From: Micromonospora aurantiaca ATCC 27029
Lineage (GTDB): Bacteria; Actinomycetota; Actinomycetes; Mycobacteriales; Micromonosporaceae
Reading direction: 5' to 3'
Assembly (NCBI RefSeq): GCF_000145235.1
Contig: NC_014391.1
Location: 6,868,501-6,932,500 of the forward strand
Length of the DNA: 64,000 nt
A program made the position numbers and the translations under genes. Below the pieces are notes generated by a model that was not told the DNA's origin, did not search any database, and saw only the letters and a list, made by a program, of their open reading frames with translations. Shown one piece after another: positions 16,514 through 25,363 of the stretch. Position 1 is the first letter of the stretch, and every line of letters starts with the position of its first letter.

Positions 16514-17320
16514 GTGTTTGGAATCGGGCGGCGAAAGACCCAGGGCCAGCTCGCGAGGGTCGAGCTGAACCAGGGCATCGGTCACCTGAGGCAGGCCGCC
16601 ACGCACGCGGCGAAGGGGGCCGGCGCCACTGTCGGCCCGCGGGTCCAGGCAGCCCGGGTCGCCGTCGCGCCCACCGCGGTCCTGGTCCGGGACCGCGCGT
16701 CCAGCGGGTTCGCGTCGACCGCCGCGGCGCTCGCGCCGGTGCTGCTGGCCGTGCGCAACGCCCGGGTCGAGGCCGCCGGCAAGGCGTCGAGTGGCCGCAA
16801 GGTGATGGCCGCGAAGCAGTCCGCGATGACGAAGAAGGCGAAGAACATGAAGGCCGGAAAGAAGAAGCAGCGCAGGTCGCGGGGCATGACCGCGGGCCTG
16901 CTGGTGGCCGGCACCGTCGCCGGCCTGGCCGGTGCGATGGCCATGCGCCGTCGCCGCGAGCAGCAGGAGTGGGCCGAGTACGACCCGACCGGCACGCTCG
17001 GCGCGACGGGCACGCTCGGCACGACCGGTCACGACAAGCTGGAGCCGATGCGGGAGGACGTGGACACGATCGTGGTGGAGACCCCGGACGCGAGCGCGAA
17101 GGTGACGCAGGCCGGCCCGACCGGCGCCGGTTCTTCGGCGGTGGCCAAGGGCAGCAGCGCGTCGACCGCCACCTCCGGCAGCCAGCCGGTGATCCACCCG
17201 AACGACCAGGTCCCCTCCGTCGCCGAGGGCGCCCGGGACGCCTCCGGCCGCCCGGCCGACGACATCACCAAGGCCGTGCAGGCCGGCAAGAACGCCGCGA
17301 AGGCCGGCGGTCGCCGCTGA
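16514..17320 (+). CDS. Hypothetical protein with central membrane anchor and basic region
   Basis: A 268-residue protein of no recognised function. The N-terminal half is helical and Ala-rich (residues 1-100). A very basic stretch (KKAKNMKAGKKKQRRSRG, around 113-130) precedes a single hydrophobic segment (MTAGLLVAGTVAGLAGAMAM). The C-terminal part is low-complexity, rich in Thr, Gly and Ser. The layout suggests a tail or signal-anchored membrane protein. The GTG at 16514 follows AGGAGG (16501-16506) with 7 bases between; an ATG at 16481 is possible but less well supported. A strong hairpin follows the stop codon. Confidence 0.7.
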   Translation: MFGIGRRKTQGQLARVELNQGIGHLRQAATHAAKGAGATVGPRVQAARVAVAPTAVLVRDRASSGFASTAAALAPVLLAVRNARVEAAGKASSGRKVMAAKQSAMTKKAKNMKAGKKKQRRSRGMTAGLLVAGTVAGLAGAMAMRRRREQQEWAEYDPTGTLGATGTLGTTGHDKLEPMREDVDTIVVETPDASAKVTQAGPTGAGSSAVAKGSSASTATSGSQPVIHPNDQVPSVAEGARDASGRPADDITKAVQAGKNAAKAGGRR

Positions 17321-17338
17321 CCTCGTACCGTCGGATCA

Positions 17339-17373
17339 GCGCCGGCACGCGGGACACCCCGCGTGGCCGGCGC
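17339..17373. terminator. Hairpin terminator between convergent genes
   Basis: An inverted repeat of 15-16 bases with one bulge (gcgccggcacgcggg / cccgcgtggccggcgc) around the loop acac separates the stop of the hypothetical gene from that of the convergent corA gene. Confidence 0.75.
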
Positions 17374-17392
17374 TTCCGCGTGTACGGGACGG

Positions 17393-18541
17393 CTACAGCC
17401 AGCCGTTGCGGCGGAACAGGCGGTACAGCGTGAAGGACGCCGCGAGCATCAGCGCCCAGACGCCCGGATAGCCGTACGTCCATTTCAGCTCGGGCATGTT
17501 GTCGAAGTTCATGCCGTAGATGCCGGCGATCGCCGTCCACACCGCACCGATCGCGGCCCAGGCGGCGATCTTGCGCATGTCGTTGTTCTGGTCGACGGTG
17601 ACCTGGGCCAGCCGGGCCTGGAGGATCGAGTTGAGCAGGTCGTCGTAGGAGTTCACCTGCTCGACCGTGCGGCTGAGGTGGTCCTGCACGTCGCGGAAGT
17701 AGCGCCGCACCTCCTGCGGCACCGCGCGGTTGACCTGCGAGGTGAGCGTCATCAGCGGGCGCTGCAACGGCGCCACCGCCCGCTTGAACTCGACCAGCTC
17801 CCGCTTCATCTGGTAGATCCGCTGGATCCGGCCGCTGCTCTGCCGGTCGAAGACGTCCGCCTCCAGCACGTCGAGGTCGTCCTCCAGCCGGTCGGCCACC
17901 TCCAGGTAGAGGTCCACCACGCGGTCGGTGATCGCGTACGCGACCGCCCACGGGCCGTGCCGCAGCAGGTCCCGCTTCGCCTCCAGGTCGGCGCGCACCG
18001 GCGCCAGCCGGCAGGCGTCGCCGTGCCGCACGCTGATCACGAAGTGCGGCCCGATGAAGAGCATCACCTGACCGGTCTCCACCACCTCGGAGTTCTCGGT
18101 CAGCTCGGCGTGCTCGCAGTAGCGGGCGGTACGCAGCACCAGGAAGACGATCTCGCCGAAGTGTTCCAGCTTCGGGCGCTGCTGGGCCTTGACCGCGTCC
18201 TCCACCGCCAGCTCGTGCAGGCCGAAGGTGGCGGCGATCTCGGTCATCTCGGCCAGGTCCGGCTCGTGCAGACCGAGCCAGACGAAGCCGTCCCGCTCCT
18301 GCCGGGCGGCGGCCAGGGCCTCGGCGTACCGGGGGTGGCCGGGGCGGCGCTCGCCGTCGACGTACAGCCCGCAGTCGACGATGCCGCTGCGCTCCGGGCC
18401 GGCCGGCTGGGCCGTACGCGGGGAGCCGTCGGCGTTGAGGATGCGGGACATCGCGCGGACCGGGGCCGACCAGGCGCGGGGGCGCAGTGCCCGGCTGCCG
18501 TCGGTGCCGGCGGTTCGGTCGCGTGCCACCCGGTCCGTCAT
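17393..18541 (-). CDS. corA: Magnesium/cobalt transport protein CorA
   Basis: A 382-residue CorA-family channel. A long soluble N-terminal domain is followed by the stalk helix and two C-terminal transmembrane segments. The selectivity motif GMN lies in YGMNFDNMPEL (about residue 344) at the end of the first membrane helix, and the protein ends with a basic tail (YRLFRRNGWL), as in the family. It forms a homopentamer and lets Mg2+ (and Co2+) into the cell. The N-terminal 60 residues are a lineage-specific extension. It is transcribed alone. Confidence 0.93.
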   Translation of the reverse strand: MTDRVARDRTAGTDGSRALRPRAWSAPVRAMSRILNADGSPRTAQPAGPERSGIVDCGLYVDGERRPGHPRYAEALAAARQERDGFVWLGLHEPDLAEMTEIAATFGLHELAVEDAVKAQQRPKLEHFGEIVFLVLRTARYCEHAELTENSEVVETGQVMLFIGPHFVISVRHGDACRLAPVRADLEAKRDLLRHGPWAVAYAITDRVVDLYLEVADRLEDDLDVLEADVFDRQSSGRIQRIYQMKRELVEFKRAVAPLQRPLMTLTSQVNRAVPQEVRRYFRDVQDHLSRTVEQVNSYDDLLNSILQARLAQVTVDQNNDMRKIAAWAAIGAVWTAIAGIYGMNFDNMPELKWTYGYPGVWALMLAASFTLYRLFRRNGWL

Positions 18542-18885
18542 CTCTCGCCCCCTTCCCCTAGAGCTGCGGCTTGCAGGTTACGCCGACCGGCGGGAAGCGC
18601 AGCGCGGGCGCGGGTGCGGGGGACGGGCGGTTGCGACGGGCGTCACGCGGCGGCGCCGGGCGGGCCGGGCCGCGTCAGGGGGGTGAGGGGCGACACGGCC
18701 CACCCGGCACCCCTTGGGGGCGGGAGTGATGCTGGGCGTGCCGCCGGCCCGGCCGGTCGTCCGGCGTGCGGGCTGGTCACCGGCAGAAGGTGAGCGGCAC
18801 TCGCAGCATTGTGGGGGTGCCGGCCGGTTCGGCGGGAGTGCCGAACCGGCCAGCGGGGCCTTTTTGTCAGAAACCCGACAGAAAA
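18542..18885. other. Intergenic region (344 bases) with a hairpin
   Basis: No gene is visible between the corA start and the 3' end of the aminotransferase. The part next to corA should hold its promoter; I see no clear -10/-35 pair. A hairpin lies at 18822-18851 near the other end. The rest is G-rich (about 18,600-18,730) without repeats or coding bias. Confidence 0.6.
18822..18851. terminator. Hairpin, likely terminator of the aminotransferase gene
   Basis: An 11-base perfect inverted repeat (ggccggttcgg / ccgaaccggcc) with an 8-base loop lies 35 bases past the stop of the minus-strand aminotransferase. On the plus strand the stem is followed a few bases later by gggcctttttg, so it could also act in that direction, but no plus-strand gene precedes it. 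Confidence 0.6.
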
Positions 18886-19980
18886 TCAGCCGCGAACGGC
18901 GGCCATCGCCTCGGCGAGACGCCGCACACCCTCGTCGATCCGGTCCGCTGTGACCGCCGAGTACGCCAGGCGCAGCGCGTGCCGGCCGCCGTCGACCATG
19001 AAGTCGCTGCCCTTCACCACCGCCACGCCGCGCTCGGCGGCAGCCGGGGCGAGGCGGTCGACCTCGACGTCCTCGGGCAGCTCCACCCAGAGGAAGTAGC
19101 CGCCGTCCGGCTCCACGAACCGGGCCTCCGGGATGTGCCGGCGCAGCGACTCGGCCAGCACCGCCGACCGCTCACCGAGCGCCGAACGGACCGTCCGGAT
19201 CGACTCCTCGATCGCGCCGGAGACGCAGAACTGGTGCACGATCGCCTGGGCCACCATGCCGGGCGAGATGTAGAGGTTGGTGGCCCGCTTGGCGATCGCC
19301 GCGATCAGCTCGGCCGGGCCGACCAGGTAGCCGACCCGTACGCCCGGGCAGACCGTCTTGGTGAAGCTGGAGGCGTGCACCACCACGCCCCGGGTGTCCA
19401 TCGACAGCATCGAGGGCAGCGGCTCGCCCCGGAACCGGATGTCCGCGTACGGGTCGTCCTCGAAGATCGTGAAGTCGTACTCGGCGGCAAGGTCCAGCAG
19501 CTCACGGCGCTTCTCCAGGGAGAGGGTCACGCCGGCCGGGTTCTGGTAGTTGGGGATCACGTGCGCCAGCCGCGGCCGCACCCCGGACTCCAGCAGCTTG
19601 CGCAGCTCGGCGGTGTCCAGGCCGTCCGGCTGGATCGTCACGCCGTGCACCTCGCCGCCCATCTGCTTGAGGTTGAGCAGCGTGCGGTCGTACGTCGGAC
19701 GCTCGACCACCACCGCGTCGCCCCGGCGGACCAGGTGGTCGAAGAGGAACGCGTCGGCCTGCAACGAGCCGTTGGTGATCAGCACCTGGTCGGCCTCGAC
19801 ACCGTGCTTCTCGGCGATCCACTTCCGCAAGGGCGGGTAGCCGACGGAGGTGCCGTACGCGGTGACCCCGGCGGGGTCGGCGTCGAAGGCGCGGACGGCG
19901 GCGGCCTTGAGCCCTTCGACATCGACGATGTCCAGCGAAGGCGCGCCACGGGCGAACGAGATCAGCTGCTCGGCGGTCAT
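18886..19980 (-). CDS. PLP-dependent aminotransferase, class I/II (2-aminoadipate/MocR-type fold)
   Basis: A 364-residue fold-type I aminotransferase. The PLP-binding regions are ITNGSLQADAFLFDHL, RPTYDRTLLNLKQMGG, PNYQNPAGVTLSLEKR, and the Schiff-base lysine in SSFTKTVCPGVRVGY (about Lys207). The family includes 2-aminoadipate and valine/alanine aminotransferases and the catalytic domain of MocR regulators, but here there is no N-terminal DNA-binding domain. The amino donor and acceptor cannot be told from sequence. Monocistronic; divergent from the CysQ gene by about 200 bases. Confidence 0.88.
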   Translation of the reverse strand: MTAEQLISFARGAPSLDIVDVEGLKAAAVRAFDADPAGVTAYGTSVGYPPLRKWIAEKHGVEADQVLITNGSLQADAFLFDHLVRRGDAVVVERPTYDRTLLNLKQMGGEVHGVTIQPDGLDTAELRKLLESGVRPRLAHVIPNYQNPAGVTLSLEKRRELLDLAAEYDFTIFEDDPYADIRFRGEPLPSMLSMDTRGVVVHASSFTKTVCPGVRVGYLVGPAELIAAIAKRATNLYISPGMVAQAIVHQFCVSGAIEESIRTVRSALGERSAVLAESLRRHIPEARFVEPDGGYFLWVELPEDVEVDRLAPAAAERGVAVVKGSDFMVDGGRHALRLAYSAVTADRIDEGVRRLAEAMAAVRG

Positions 19981-20178
19981 GCGCAGAGCCTAGGGCCTGG
20001 CCCGGCGGGTCCGACCGCGATACACGCGAAGTTCAACATGCGGGCGGCCGGCCGGACCACCGGTGCCTCCGGGGGATCCGAGACCGCCTCGCGACTGTCT
20101 ACGATCCGACGGACGCTGGCGCCGGTCCGACCGGACGCCGAAGGATGACGGGTCGCGGCAGACCCGGGAGAACAAGGG

Positions 20179-21057
20179 ATGGGGCTCGTGACCGAGGACG
20201 AGGCGGGACGGCTCGACGACCAGCGGTTCGCGCAGTGGCTGGCGACCGAGGCCGGCAGGGCGCTCACCGCGCTGCGGGACCGGCAGGGCTTCGCCGACCC
20301 GAAGGCGCTCAAGGACGCCGGCGACCGCGCGTCGCACGAGCTGATGACGGCGGCGCTGGCCCGGCTGCGGCCGGCCGACGCGGTGCTCTCCGAGGAGGAG
20401 GCCGACTCGCGCCGCGCGTGGGCGGACGGCGAGCGCGCGCCCCGGCACGAGGCGGACCGGGTCTGGATCATCGACCCGCTGGACGGCACGCGTGAGTTCT
20501 CCGAGGAGGGGCGGGACGACTGGGCGGTGCACGTGGCGCTCTGGCAGCGCTCCGCCGCCCCGGACGGCGCCCTGGTCGCCGGCGCGGTGGGCATGCCGGC
20601 CCGGACCACGGTGGACGGTACGCCGCTCGTGCTCGGCACCACCTGCCCGCAGCCGAAGGCGTCCGACGGGCCGATCCGGATCGCGGTGAGCCGCAGCCGC
20701 CCGCCGGCGTTCGTGGGCGAGCTGGTCGAGATGCTCGGCGCCACCGCCGTGCCGATGGGTTCGGCCGGTGTGAAGGTCTGCGCGGTGGTGACCGGCGAGG
20801 TCGACGCGTACGTCCACGCGGGCGGTCAGTACGAGTGGGACAGTGCCGCCCCGGTCGCCGTGGCGCTCGGTGCGGGCATGCACGCGTCCCGGATCGACGG
20901 TTCGCCGCTGCGCTACAACCGGGCCGACCCGCGGCTGCCCGATCTGCTGGTCTGCCGGCCCGAACTGGCCGACCAGTTGCTCGACGCGATCGCCCGGACC
21001 GGGGTCGAGATGCCCGCTTCGACCGTCACCGGTGACCAGGGTGAGGCGTTCGGCTGA
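20179..21057 (+). CDS. cysQ: 3'(2'),5'-bisphosphate nucleotidase CysQ-like
   Basis: A 292-residue member of the inositol monophosphatase/CysQ superfamily. Metal-binding motifs are SEEEADS (around residues 73-79), IDPLDGTREF (about residues 98-107) and WDSAAPVAVALGAG near the C-terminus. The TREF ending of the second motif is the CysQ signature. CysQ hydrolyses 3'-phosphoadenosine 5'-phosphate (PAP), the by-product of PAPS-dependent sulfate transfer, to AMP and phosphate. Its position beside a locus with three sulfotransferases supports that role. ATG 20179 is chosen; GTG 20188 is an alternative. Confidence 0.88.
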   Translation: MGLVTEDEAGRLDDQRFAQWLATEAGRALTALRDRQGFADPKALKDAGDRASHELMTAALARLRPADAVLSEEEADSRRAWADGERAPRHEADRVWIIDPLDGTREFSEEGRDDWAVHVALWQRSAAPDGALVAGAVGMPARTTVDGTPLVLGTTCPQPKASDGPIRIAVSRSRPPAFVGELVEMLGATAVPMGSAGVKVCAVVTGEVDAYVHAGGQYEWDSAAPVAVALGAGMHASRIDGSPLRYNRADPRLPDLLVCRPELADQLLDAIARTGVEMPASTVTGDQGEAFG

Positions 21058-21158
21058 GTGTCACGGTACGTACGGCCAGGTGGATGAGGGTTATCGTCGG
21101 GCAGGTATGCGTGGCGATCTGAGCCCCGACCACGGGCCGCCGACAGCCAGGGAGGGTC

Positions 21159-22814
21159 ATGCCGGCCGACCGAGAGCCGCACAATGCCTTCGGGCAGCCG
21201 ACCGGCCTGTGGCCGGGTCAGGACATTCCGCGTCAGGTGGGCGGCCCTTCGCTGCCCTGGCCGGAGGCCGAGAGCGCGCCACCGCCACCACCGGCGCGGC
21301 CGGGCGGTGACCTGCCCTGGCCCGAGCGTGACCGGCCCGACGCCGGTCACCACGACGGGCCCGGGCACGACCCGGCCGGCTGGGACGCCGCTCCCGGCAC
21401 GACGAACGGCTGGGCGCCGCAGCAGGACGGCCCCTGGCCGCAGCACGGGCCCGCGGGCCACAACGACGCCGCCTGGCCGCAGGGTGAGCCGCACGACGAC
21501 GCCTGGGCCACTCAGGCCGGTCCGGCGGACGGCCACACCGGCTGGGCGCCGCACGACGAGCCCGGCCGGGGACCGGCGGGCGACTTCGGGCCGGGCGGCC
21601 CGGCGGGCGAGGCGGGCTGGGGTGCGGGCACCACGGCGACCGCCACCCTGACCGGACCGCCCCCGGTGGACGTTCCGCACGGACCGGCCACCGGCGGGCC
21701 GGGCCGGCCGCCCGCGCCGCCGCTCGCCCCGGCCCCCGTGCCGTCGTCCGGCGGCTCCCGTCGTCGCTGGCGGGTCGCCCTCGCGGCGGCACTGGTCCTG
21801 GCCGTGGCCGGCAGCGGGGTCGCGGTGGCCACGCTGCGACCCGACGCGGCGGAACGGCAGGCCGGCGGGACGCCCGGCTCGGTCGGGCCGGCCACCTCGA
21901 TGGGCCCCGGCACGCCCGGCACCCCGGGTGCGTCGCCGAGCGCCGACCAGGGTCTCGGCGGCAAGCCCTCGGCGCGTCCGTCGGCCTCCGCGGACGCCGG
22001 GCCGGCCTTCAGCGGTACGCGACTGACGCTGCCCGGCGCCTCGATCGGTGTGCAGAGCGGGGAGACGTTCGGCCAGGCGCTGGCCCGGTCCGACCAGACC
22101 TTCGGCAAGCTGCGGATGGCCCGGATCTTCTTCCCCGGCCTGCCGCCGGCGTGGTCCGGCAGCCGGGCCGACGTGGTGGACCGCACCGTCGTGGTGTCCT
22201 TCAAGGCGTCGCCGCAGGAGGTGAACACCGGCAAGTTCGACTCCCGCCTGACCTCCTGGTTCTCCTCGATCCCGCGCGAGCACAACGTCTACTGGTCGTA
22301 CTTCCACGAGCCGGAGGACGACGTCGAGCGCGGCGCCTTCAGCACGACGGCGTACCGGACGGCGTGGAAGCGGATCGCCGGCCTGGCCGACCGGACGGGC
22401 AACCCGAAGCTGATCAACACGCTGATCCTGATGTGCTGGACGCTCGACTCGAAGTCCGGGCGCAGCTTCGACGCGTTCTACCCGGGTGGCGACGTGATCG
22501 AGGCGCTCGGCTGGGACTGCTACAACTGGGGCAAGAAGTGGAAGCGGTACGCCTCGCCGCAGGAGATCTACGGCCCCATGATCAGCAAGTCGAAGGCGCT
22601 GGGCAAGCCGTGGGGCGTCGCGGAGACCGGCAGCGACCTGGTTCCCGGTGACGGGGGCACCGGCCGGGCGGCCTGGATCCGGTCGATGACCAGCTTCCTC
22701 AACGGTCAGCGGCCGGAGTTCGTGGCGTACTACAACCAGACCGTCAGCCAGGGCGACTTCCGGCTGCTCGACCAGCCGAGCATCCAGGCGTGGAAGTCCT
22801 TCTGCACGGCCTGA
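21159..22814 (+). CDS. GH26-like glycoside hydrolase with proline-rich cytoplasmic N-terminus and membrane anchor
   Basis: A 551-residue protein. Residues 1-200 are low complexity, rich in Pro, Gly, Trp and His. A single transmembrane segment (about 205-226) and a Ser/Gly/Pro linker (to about 285) lead to a secreted TIM-barrel-like domain of GH26 type: SFKASPQEVNTGKFDSRL, then YWSYFHEPEDD (candidate acid/base Glu near 383), LGWDCYNWG, and WGVAETGSD (candidate nucleophile near Glu489). GH26 enzymes cut beta-mannans and related glycans; here it may trim or process the polymer made by this locus. ATG 21159 is used. Confidence 0.75.
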   Translation: MPADREPHNAFGQPTGLWPGQDIPRQVGGPSLPWPEAESAPPPPPARPGGDLPWPERDRPDAGHHDGPGHDPAGWDAAPGTTNGWAPQQDGPWPQHGPAGHNDAAWPQGEPHDDAWATQAGPADGHTGWAPHDEPGRGPAGDFGPGGPAGEAGWGAGTTATATLTGPPPVDVPHGPATGGPGRPPAPPLAPAPVPSSGGSRRRWRVALAAALVLAVAGSGVAVATLRPDAAERQAGGTPGSVGPATSMGPGTPGTPGASPSADQGLGGKPSARPSASADAGPAFSGTRLTLPGASIGVQSGETFGQALARSDQTFGKLRMARIFFPGLPPAWSGSRADVVDRTVVVSFKASPQEVNTGKFDSRLTSWFSSIPREHNVYWSYFHEPEDDVERGAFSTTAYRTAWKRIAGLADRTGNPKLINTLILMCWTLDSKSGRSFDAFYPGGDVIEALGWDCYNWGKKWKRYASPQEIYGPMISKSKALGKPWGVAETGSDLVPGDGGTGRAAWIRSMTSFLNGQRPEFVAYYNQTVSQGDFRLLDQPSIQAWKSFCTA

Positions 22815-22830
22815 TCACAGCGGAACGGGA

Positions 22831-22860
22831 ACGGGCGGGCGACCGAGGTCGCCCGCCCGT
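22831..22860. terminator. Hairpin terminator between convergent genes
   Basis: A 13-base perfect inverted repeat (acgggcgggcgac / gtcgcccgcccgt) with loop cgag lies between the stop of the GH26-like gene and the end of the minus-strand glycosyltransferase operon. It can terminate both. Confidence 0.8.
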
Positions 22861-22872
22861 CTCGCGTACGGC

Positions 22873-23787
22873 TCAGATGCCCCGGCCGCGCTTGTGCAGC
22901 GTGCGCAGCACCCGGTCGGCCTGCACGGCCCGGCTCGCCACCGCCAGCGCCAGGTAGGCGCGCGGCTCCTTCGGGTTGCGGGCCAGCGTGCGCCGGGCCC
23001 AGCGGACCGCGTCGCGCCGGTTGCCCATCGCGGCCTGCGCGAAGGCGATCTGACCGGCCACCCGCGCCTCGCCGTGCGGCACCGTGGCGAACTCCGGGTA
23101 GCGGCGCAGCAGCCACTGCAACGCGGTCGAGATGGTCTCCCAGCGCTGCGCGAAGTAGGACCGCTTGTGCCAGCGGACCAGCACGTACGGGCTCTCCACG
23201 TTCACCAGCGGGGCGTAGCGGGCGGCGCGGAGCAGGAACTCGTAGTCCTCCGCGTAGCTGCCCGGGATCTGCTCGTCCACCAGGCCGATCGCGTCGAGCA
23301 GCGCGGCGCGGCGGATCAGGAACGTGGACGGGTGCAGCTCGGTGAGCCGGTCGCGCAGCAGCGCCTCCAGCGAGATCCGGGCGCGGTCCAGCGAACGGTC
23401 CACCGTACGGTCGTCGTAGCTGACCCGGATGCCGCAGCTCACCAGCGCGCCGTCCGGGTGCGCGTCGAGCGCCCCGAACTGGGCGGCCAGCTTGCCGGGC
23501 AGCCACTCGTCGTCGTCGTCGCAGAACGCCACCCAGTCGCCGGTGGCGGCCTCGATGCCGGTGTTGCGCGCGCCGGCCAGCCCGGCGGTACGGGTATTCG
23601 TGATCACCCGGATCCGGCGGTCACCCCGGTCGGTCTCCAGCGACCGGTCCGGCTCGGACTGGTCGTAGACCACGATCGCCTCGATCAGGCCCGGGTGGGC
23701 CTGGCTGAGGATGGCGTCGAGCGCCGCACGCAGCAGCTCCGGACGGTCCCGCGTCGGTACGACGACCGAGATGCTCGGCCCACTCAT
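22873..23787 (-). CDS. Glycosyltransferase family 2
   Basis: A 304-residue GT-A glycosyltransferase. The N-terminus SISVVVPTRDRPELLRAAL and TAGLAGARNTGIEAATGDW lead to the metal-binding stretch CDDDDEWLPGKL (around residues 93-104). The acceptor domain includes ELHPSTFLIRRAAL and DYEFLLRAARYAP. A helical C-terminal tail resembling TPR helices (RVAGQIAFAQAAMGNRRDAVRWARRTL) follows. It is the last of four overlapping minus-strand genes; the ATGA overlap with the sulfotransferase shows co-translation. It probably adds one sugar of the exopolysaccharide repeat on the cytoplasmic side. Confidence 0.88.
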   Translation of the reverse strand: MSGPSISVVVPTRDRPELLRAALDAILSQAHPGLIEAIVVYDQSEPDRSLETDRGDRRIRVITNTRTAGLAGARNTGIEAATGDWVAFCDDDDEWLPGKLAAQFGALDAHPDGALVSCGIRVSYDDRTVDRSLDRARISLEALLRDRLTELHPSTFLIRRAALLDAIGLVDEQIPGSYAEDYEFLLRAARYAPLVNVESPYVLVRWHKRSYFAQRWETISTALQWLLRRYPEFATVPHGEARVAGQIAFAQAAMGNRRDAVRWARRTLARNPKEPRAYLALAVASRAVQADRVLRTLHKRGRGI

Positions 23788-24785
23788 GCTCTCTCCACGG
23801 ACTCGTCGGATCCCCGCTGGCCCAGATAGCCGTAGCGGACCCGCAGGGGAAGCGTGGCCAGGCTGACCACGGCACGGCTGCGGCGCGGCAGGCGGTCCCG
23901 CCACGCCTCGTCCCGGCGCACCGTCAACGGCCCGCCGCTGAACCGCAGCGGGTTGCCGGCGACGCTGTGCGCACGGAACGGCGCGGCCGGCTCGGGGGCC
24001 GCGCCGGTCTCGTCGGCTCCGGACAGGATGCGCAGCGCCGCCGGGTCGTCCGGCAGGCCGGCGAAGTCCCGCACCCGGCGTACGGTGCCGGCCGGTTCGG
24101 CGGTGAAGTCCTCGTAGCGCAGCCGCAGCACCTTCGCCCGGGAGGCGAGCAGATGGAACGCGGCGTTCTGCGCGGTCCACAGCTTGCTCACCTCGAACGG
24201 CGAGAAGGTCGGCATGAAGTCCTCGCCGTCGACGACCTCGGGGCGGCGCACCTGCTTGCCCCACGAGTACGCCACCGCCCGGCTGTCCCGGACCAGGTGC
24301 AGTACCCGCAGGTCCAGCCCTTCGGCCCAGCGCAGGGCGAAGGCGAGCGAGGCGTGCTTGCTGGAGTCCACCACCACCCGGGCGCCGGTCACCGACAGCG
24401 CGGCCCGGTAGATCCGGGTGTACAGGTCGGCGTAGCGGCGCACGTCGGCCAGCTGCTCCGGCGGGAGCGCCTCCTTGGCGAGCCGGGGGATGTGCCGGGT
24501 CCGGTCGACGCGGTCCTTGAGCGCCAGCACGTCGTCCCGGTCGACAGCGGCCCAGCCGCCGAACGCCTGGTCGCCGACCTGCCGCCAGAACGGGCAGGCG
24601 GTGAACCGCTCACCGCAGCCGCACCGCTCGTCGGCGCCGAGCGCCCGCTCCCACAGGTGCACCACCTCGCCGACGGCACACACGTCGGCGCTCTGCGCCA
24701 GCAGCAGCTCCAGCAGCGTGGAGCCGCTGCGGCCGAGGCCGCCGACGAAGAGGACCCGCGGCGTCGCCGGATCCGGGGCGCTCAT
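23784..24785 (-). CDS. PAPS-dependent sulfotransferase (first of three)
   Basis: A 333-residue sulfotransferase. The 5'-phosphosulfate loop is FVGGLGRSGSTLLELLLAQ (about residues 13-31) and the 3'-phosphate-binding segment is VLHLVRDSRAVAYSWGKQV. A Cys-rich patch (ERCGCGERFTACPFW) between them is typical of a bacterial subgroup. It would move sulfate from PAPS to a hydroxyl of a carbohydrate or lipid. It overlaps both neighbours by ATGA, so it is made with a GT2 and an Alg13/Alg14-like pair, which makes a glycan the most likely acceptor. Confidence 0.85.
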   Translation of the reverse strand: MSAPDPATPRVLFVGGLGRSGSTLLELLLAQSADVCAVGEVVHLWERALGADERCGCGERFTACPFWRQVGDQAFGGWAAVDRDDVLALKDRVDRTRHIPRLAKEALPPEQLADVRRYADLYTRIYRAALSVTGARVVVDSSKHASLAFALRWAEGLDLRVLHLVRDSRAVAYSWGKQVRRPEVVDGEDFMPTFSPFEVSKLWTAQNAAFHLLASRAKVLRLRYEDFTAEPAGTVRRVRDFAGLPDDPAALRILSGADETGAAPEPAAPFRAHSVAGNPLRFSGGPLTVRRDEAWRDRLPRRSRAVVSLATLPLRVRYGYLGQRGSDESVERA

Positions 24786-25363
24786 CCGCGACGCCCGACG
24801 GCTCGTTGTCGTACCCGCCGGGCCACCAGCTCGTCGATCACCGCGCCGACCCGGGCGACCGCCTCGGCGCGCGGGTCCGGGCGGTTCGGGTCGGCGGCCA
24901 GCACGAACCGGTTCGGGTCGGCCAGGCCCTCGTCGAGCGCGGCGAGCAGCTCGGCCTCGGACTCGCACAGCCGCACCATGCCGGCCGCGCCGAGACGGCG
25001 GGAGAACAGCTGCTGGTGGTTGTCGACGTGCTCGTCGTGCGACGGGTCGCGGGGCACCACGATCGGCAGGTGGCCGTTGCGGCGCGCCTCGGTGATGGTG
25101 GCCGGGCCGCCGTGGCTGACCACGAGCGTCGCCTCGGCCATCGCCCGCTGGAGTTCCTCGTGGCCGAGGAACGGGGTGGCCTCGGGCAGGGCCGGGGTGC
25201 GGCTGTGGCCGTACTGGAGGACCAGCCGGACCTCGGGCCGCGCTGCGTGCCAGCGCTCCAGCCAGCCGACCAGCCGGTCGAAGCGGTGCACGTCGGTGCC
25301 GACCACGACCAGCACGTACGGTGCCGCGGAACGCCGGTCCCGCTGCTGCGGAATGTGCGCCAT
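24782..25363 (-). CDS. Glycosyltransferase, Alg13-like donor-binding subunit
   Basis: A 193-residue protein matching the C-terminal, nucleotide-sugar-binding half of GT28/GT1 enzymes (Alg13, EpsF, MurG C-domain). It contains YVLVVVGTDVHRFDRLV near the start, LVVSHGGPATITEARRNGHLPIVVPR (the HGG donor motif) and HVDNHQQLFSRRL. With the Alg14-like partner encoded just upstream it should form a complete glycosyltransferase at the membrane, as in Alg13/Alg14 and streptococcal CpsG/CpsF. ATG 25363 overlaps the partner's stop codon by one base. Family members usually add the second sugar of a lipid-linked repeat unit. Confidence 0.85.
   Translation of the reverse strand: MAHIPQQRDRRSAAPYVLVVVGTDVHRFDRLVGWLERWHAARPEVRLVLQYGHSRTPALPEATPFLGHEELQRAMAEATLVVSHGGPATITEARRNGHLPIVVPRDPSHDEHVDNHQQLFSRRLGAAGMVRLCESEAELLAALDEGLADPNRFVLAADPNRPDPRAEAVARVGAVIDELVARRVRQRAVGRRG

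Noticed and set aside
21159..21760. The Pro/Gly/His/Trp-rich N-terminus of the GH26-like protein as a separate gene or a wrong frame
   Set aside because: It is continuous with the anchor and the catalytic domain, and has the same third-position GC bias. Such Pro-rich cytoplasmic extensions are common in actinobacterial membrane proteins.
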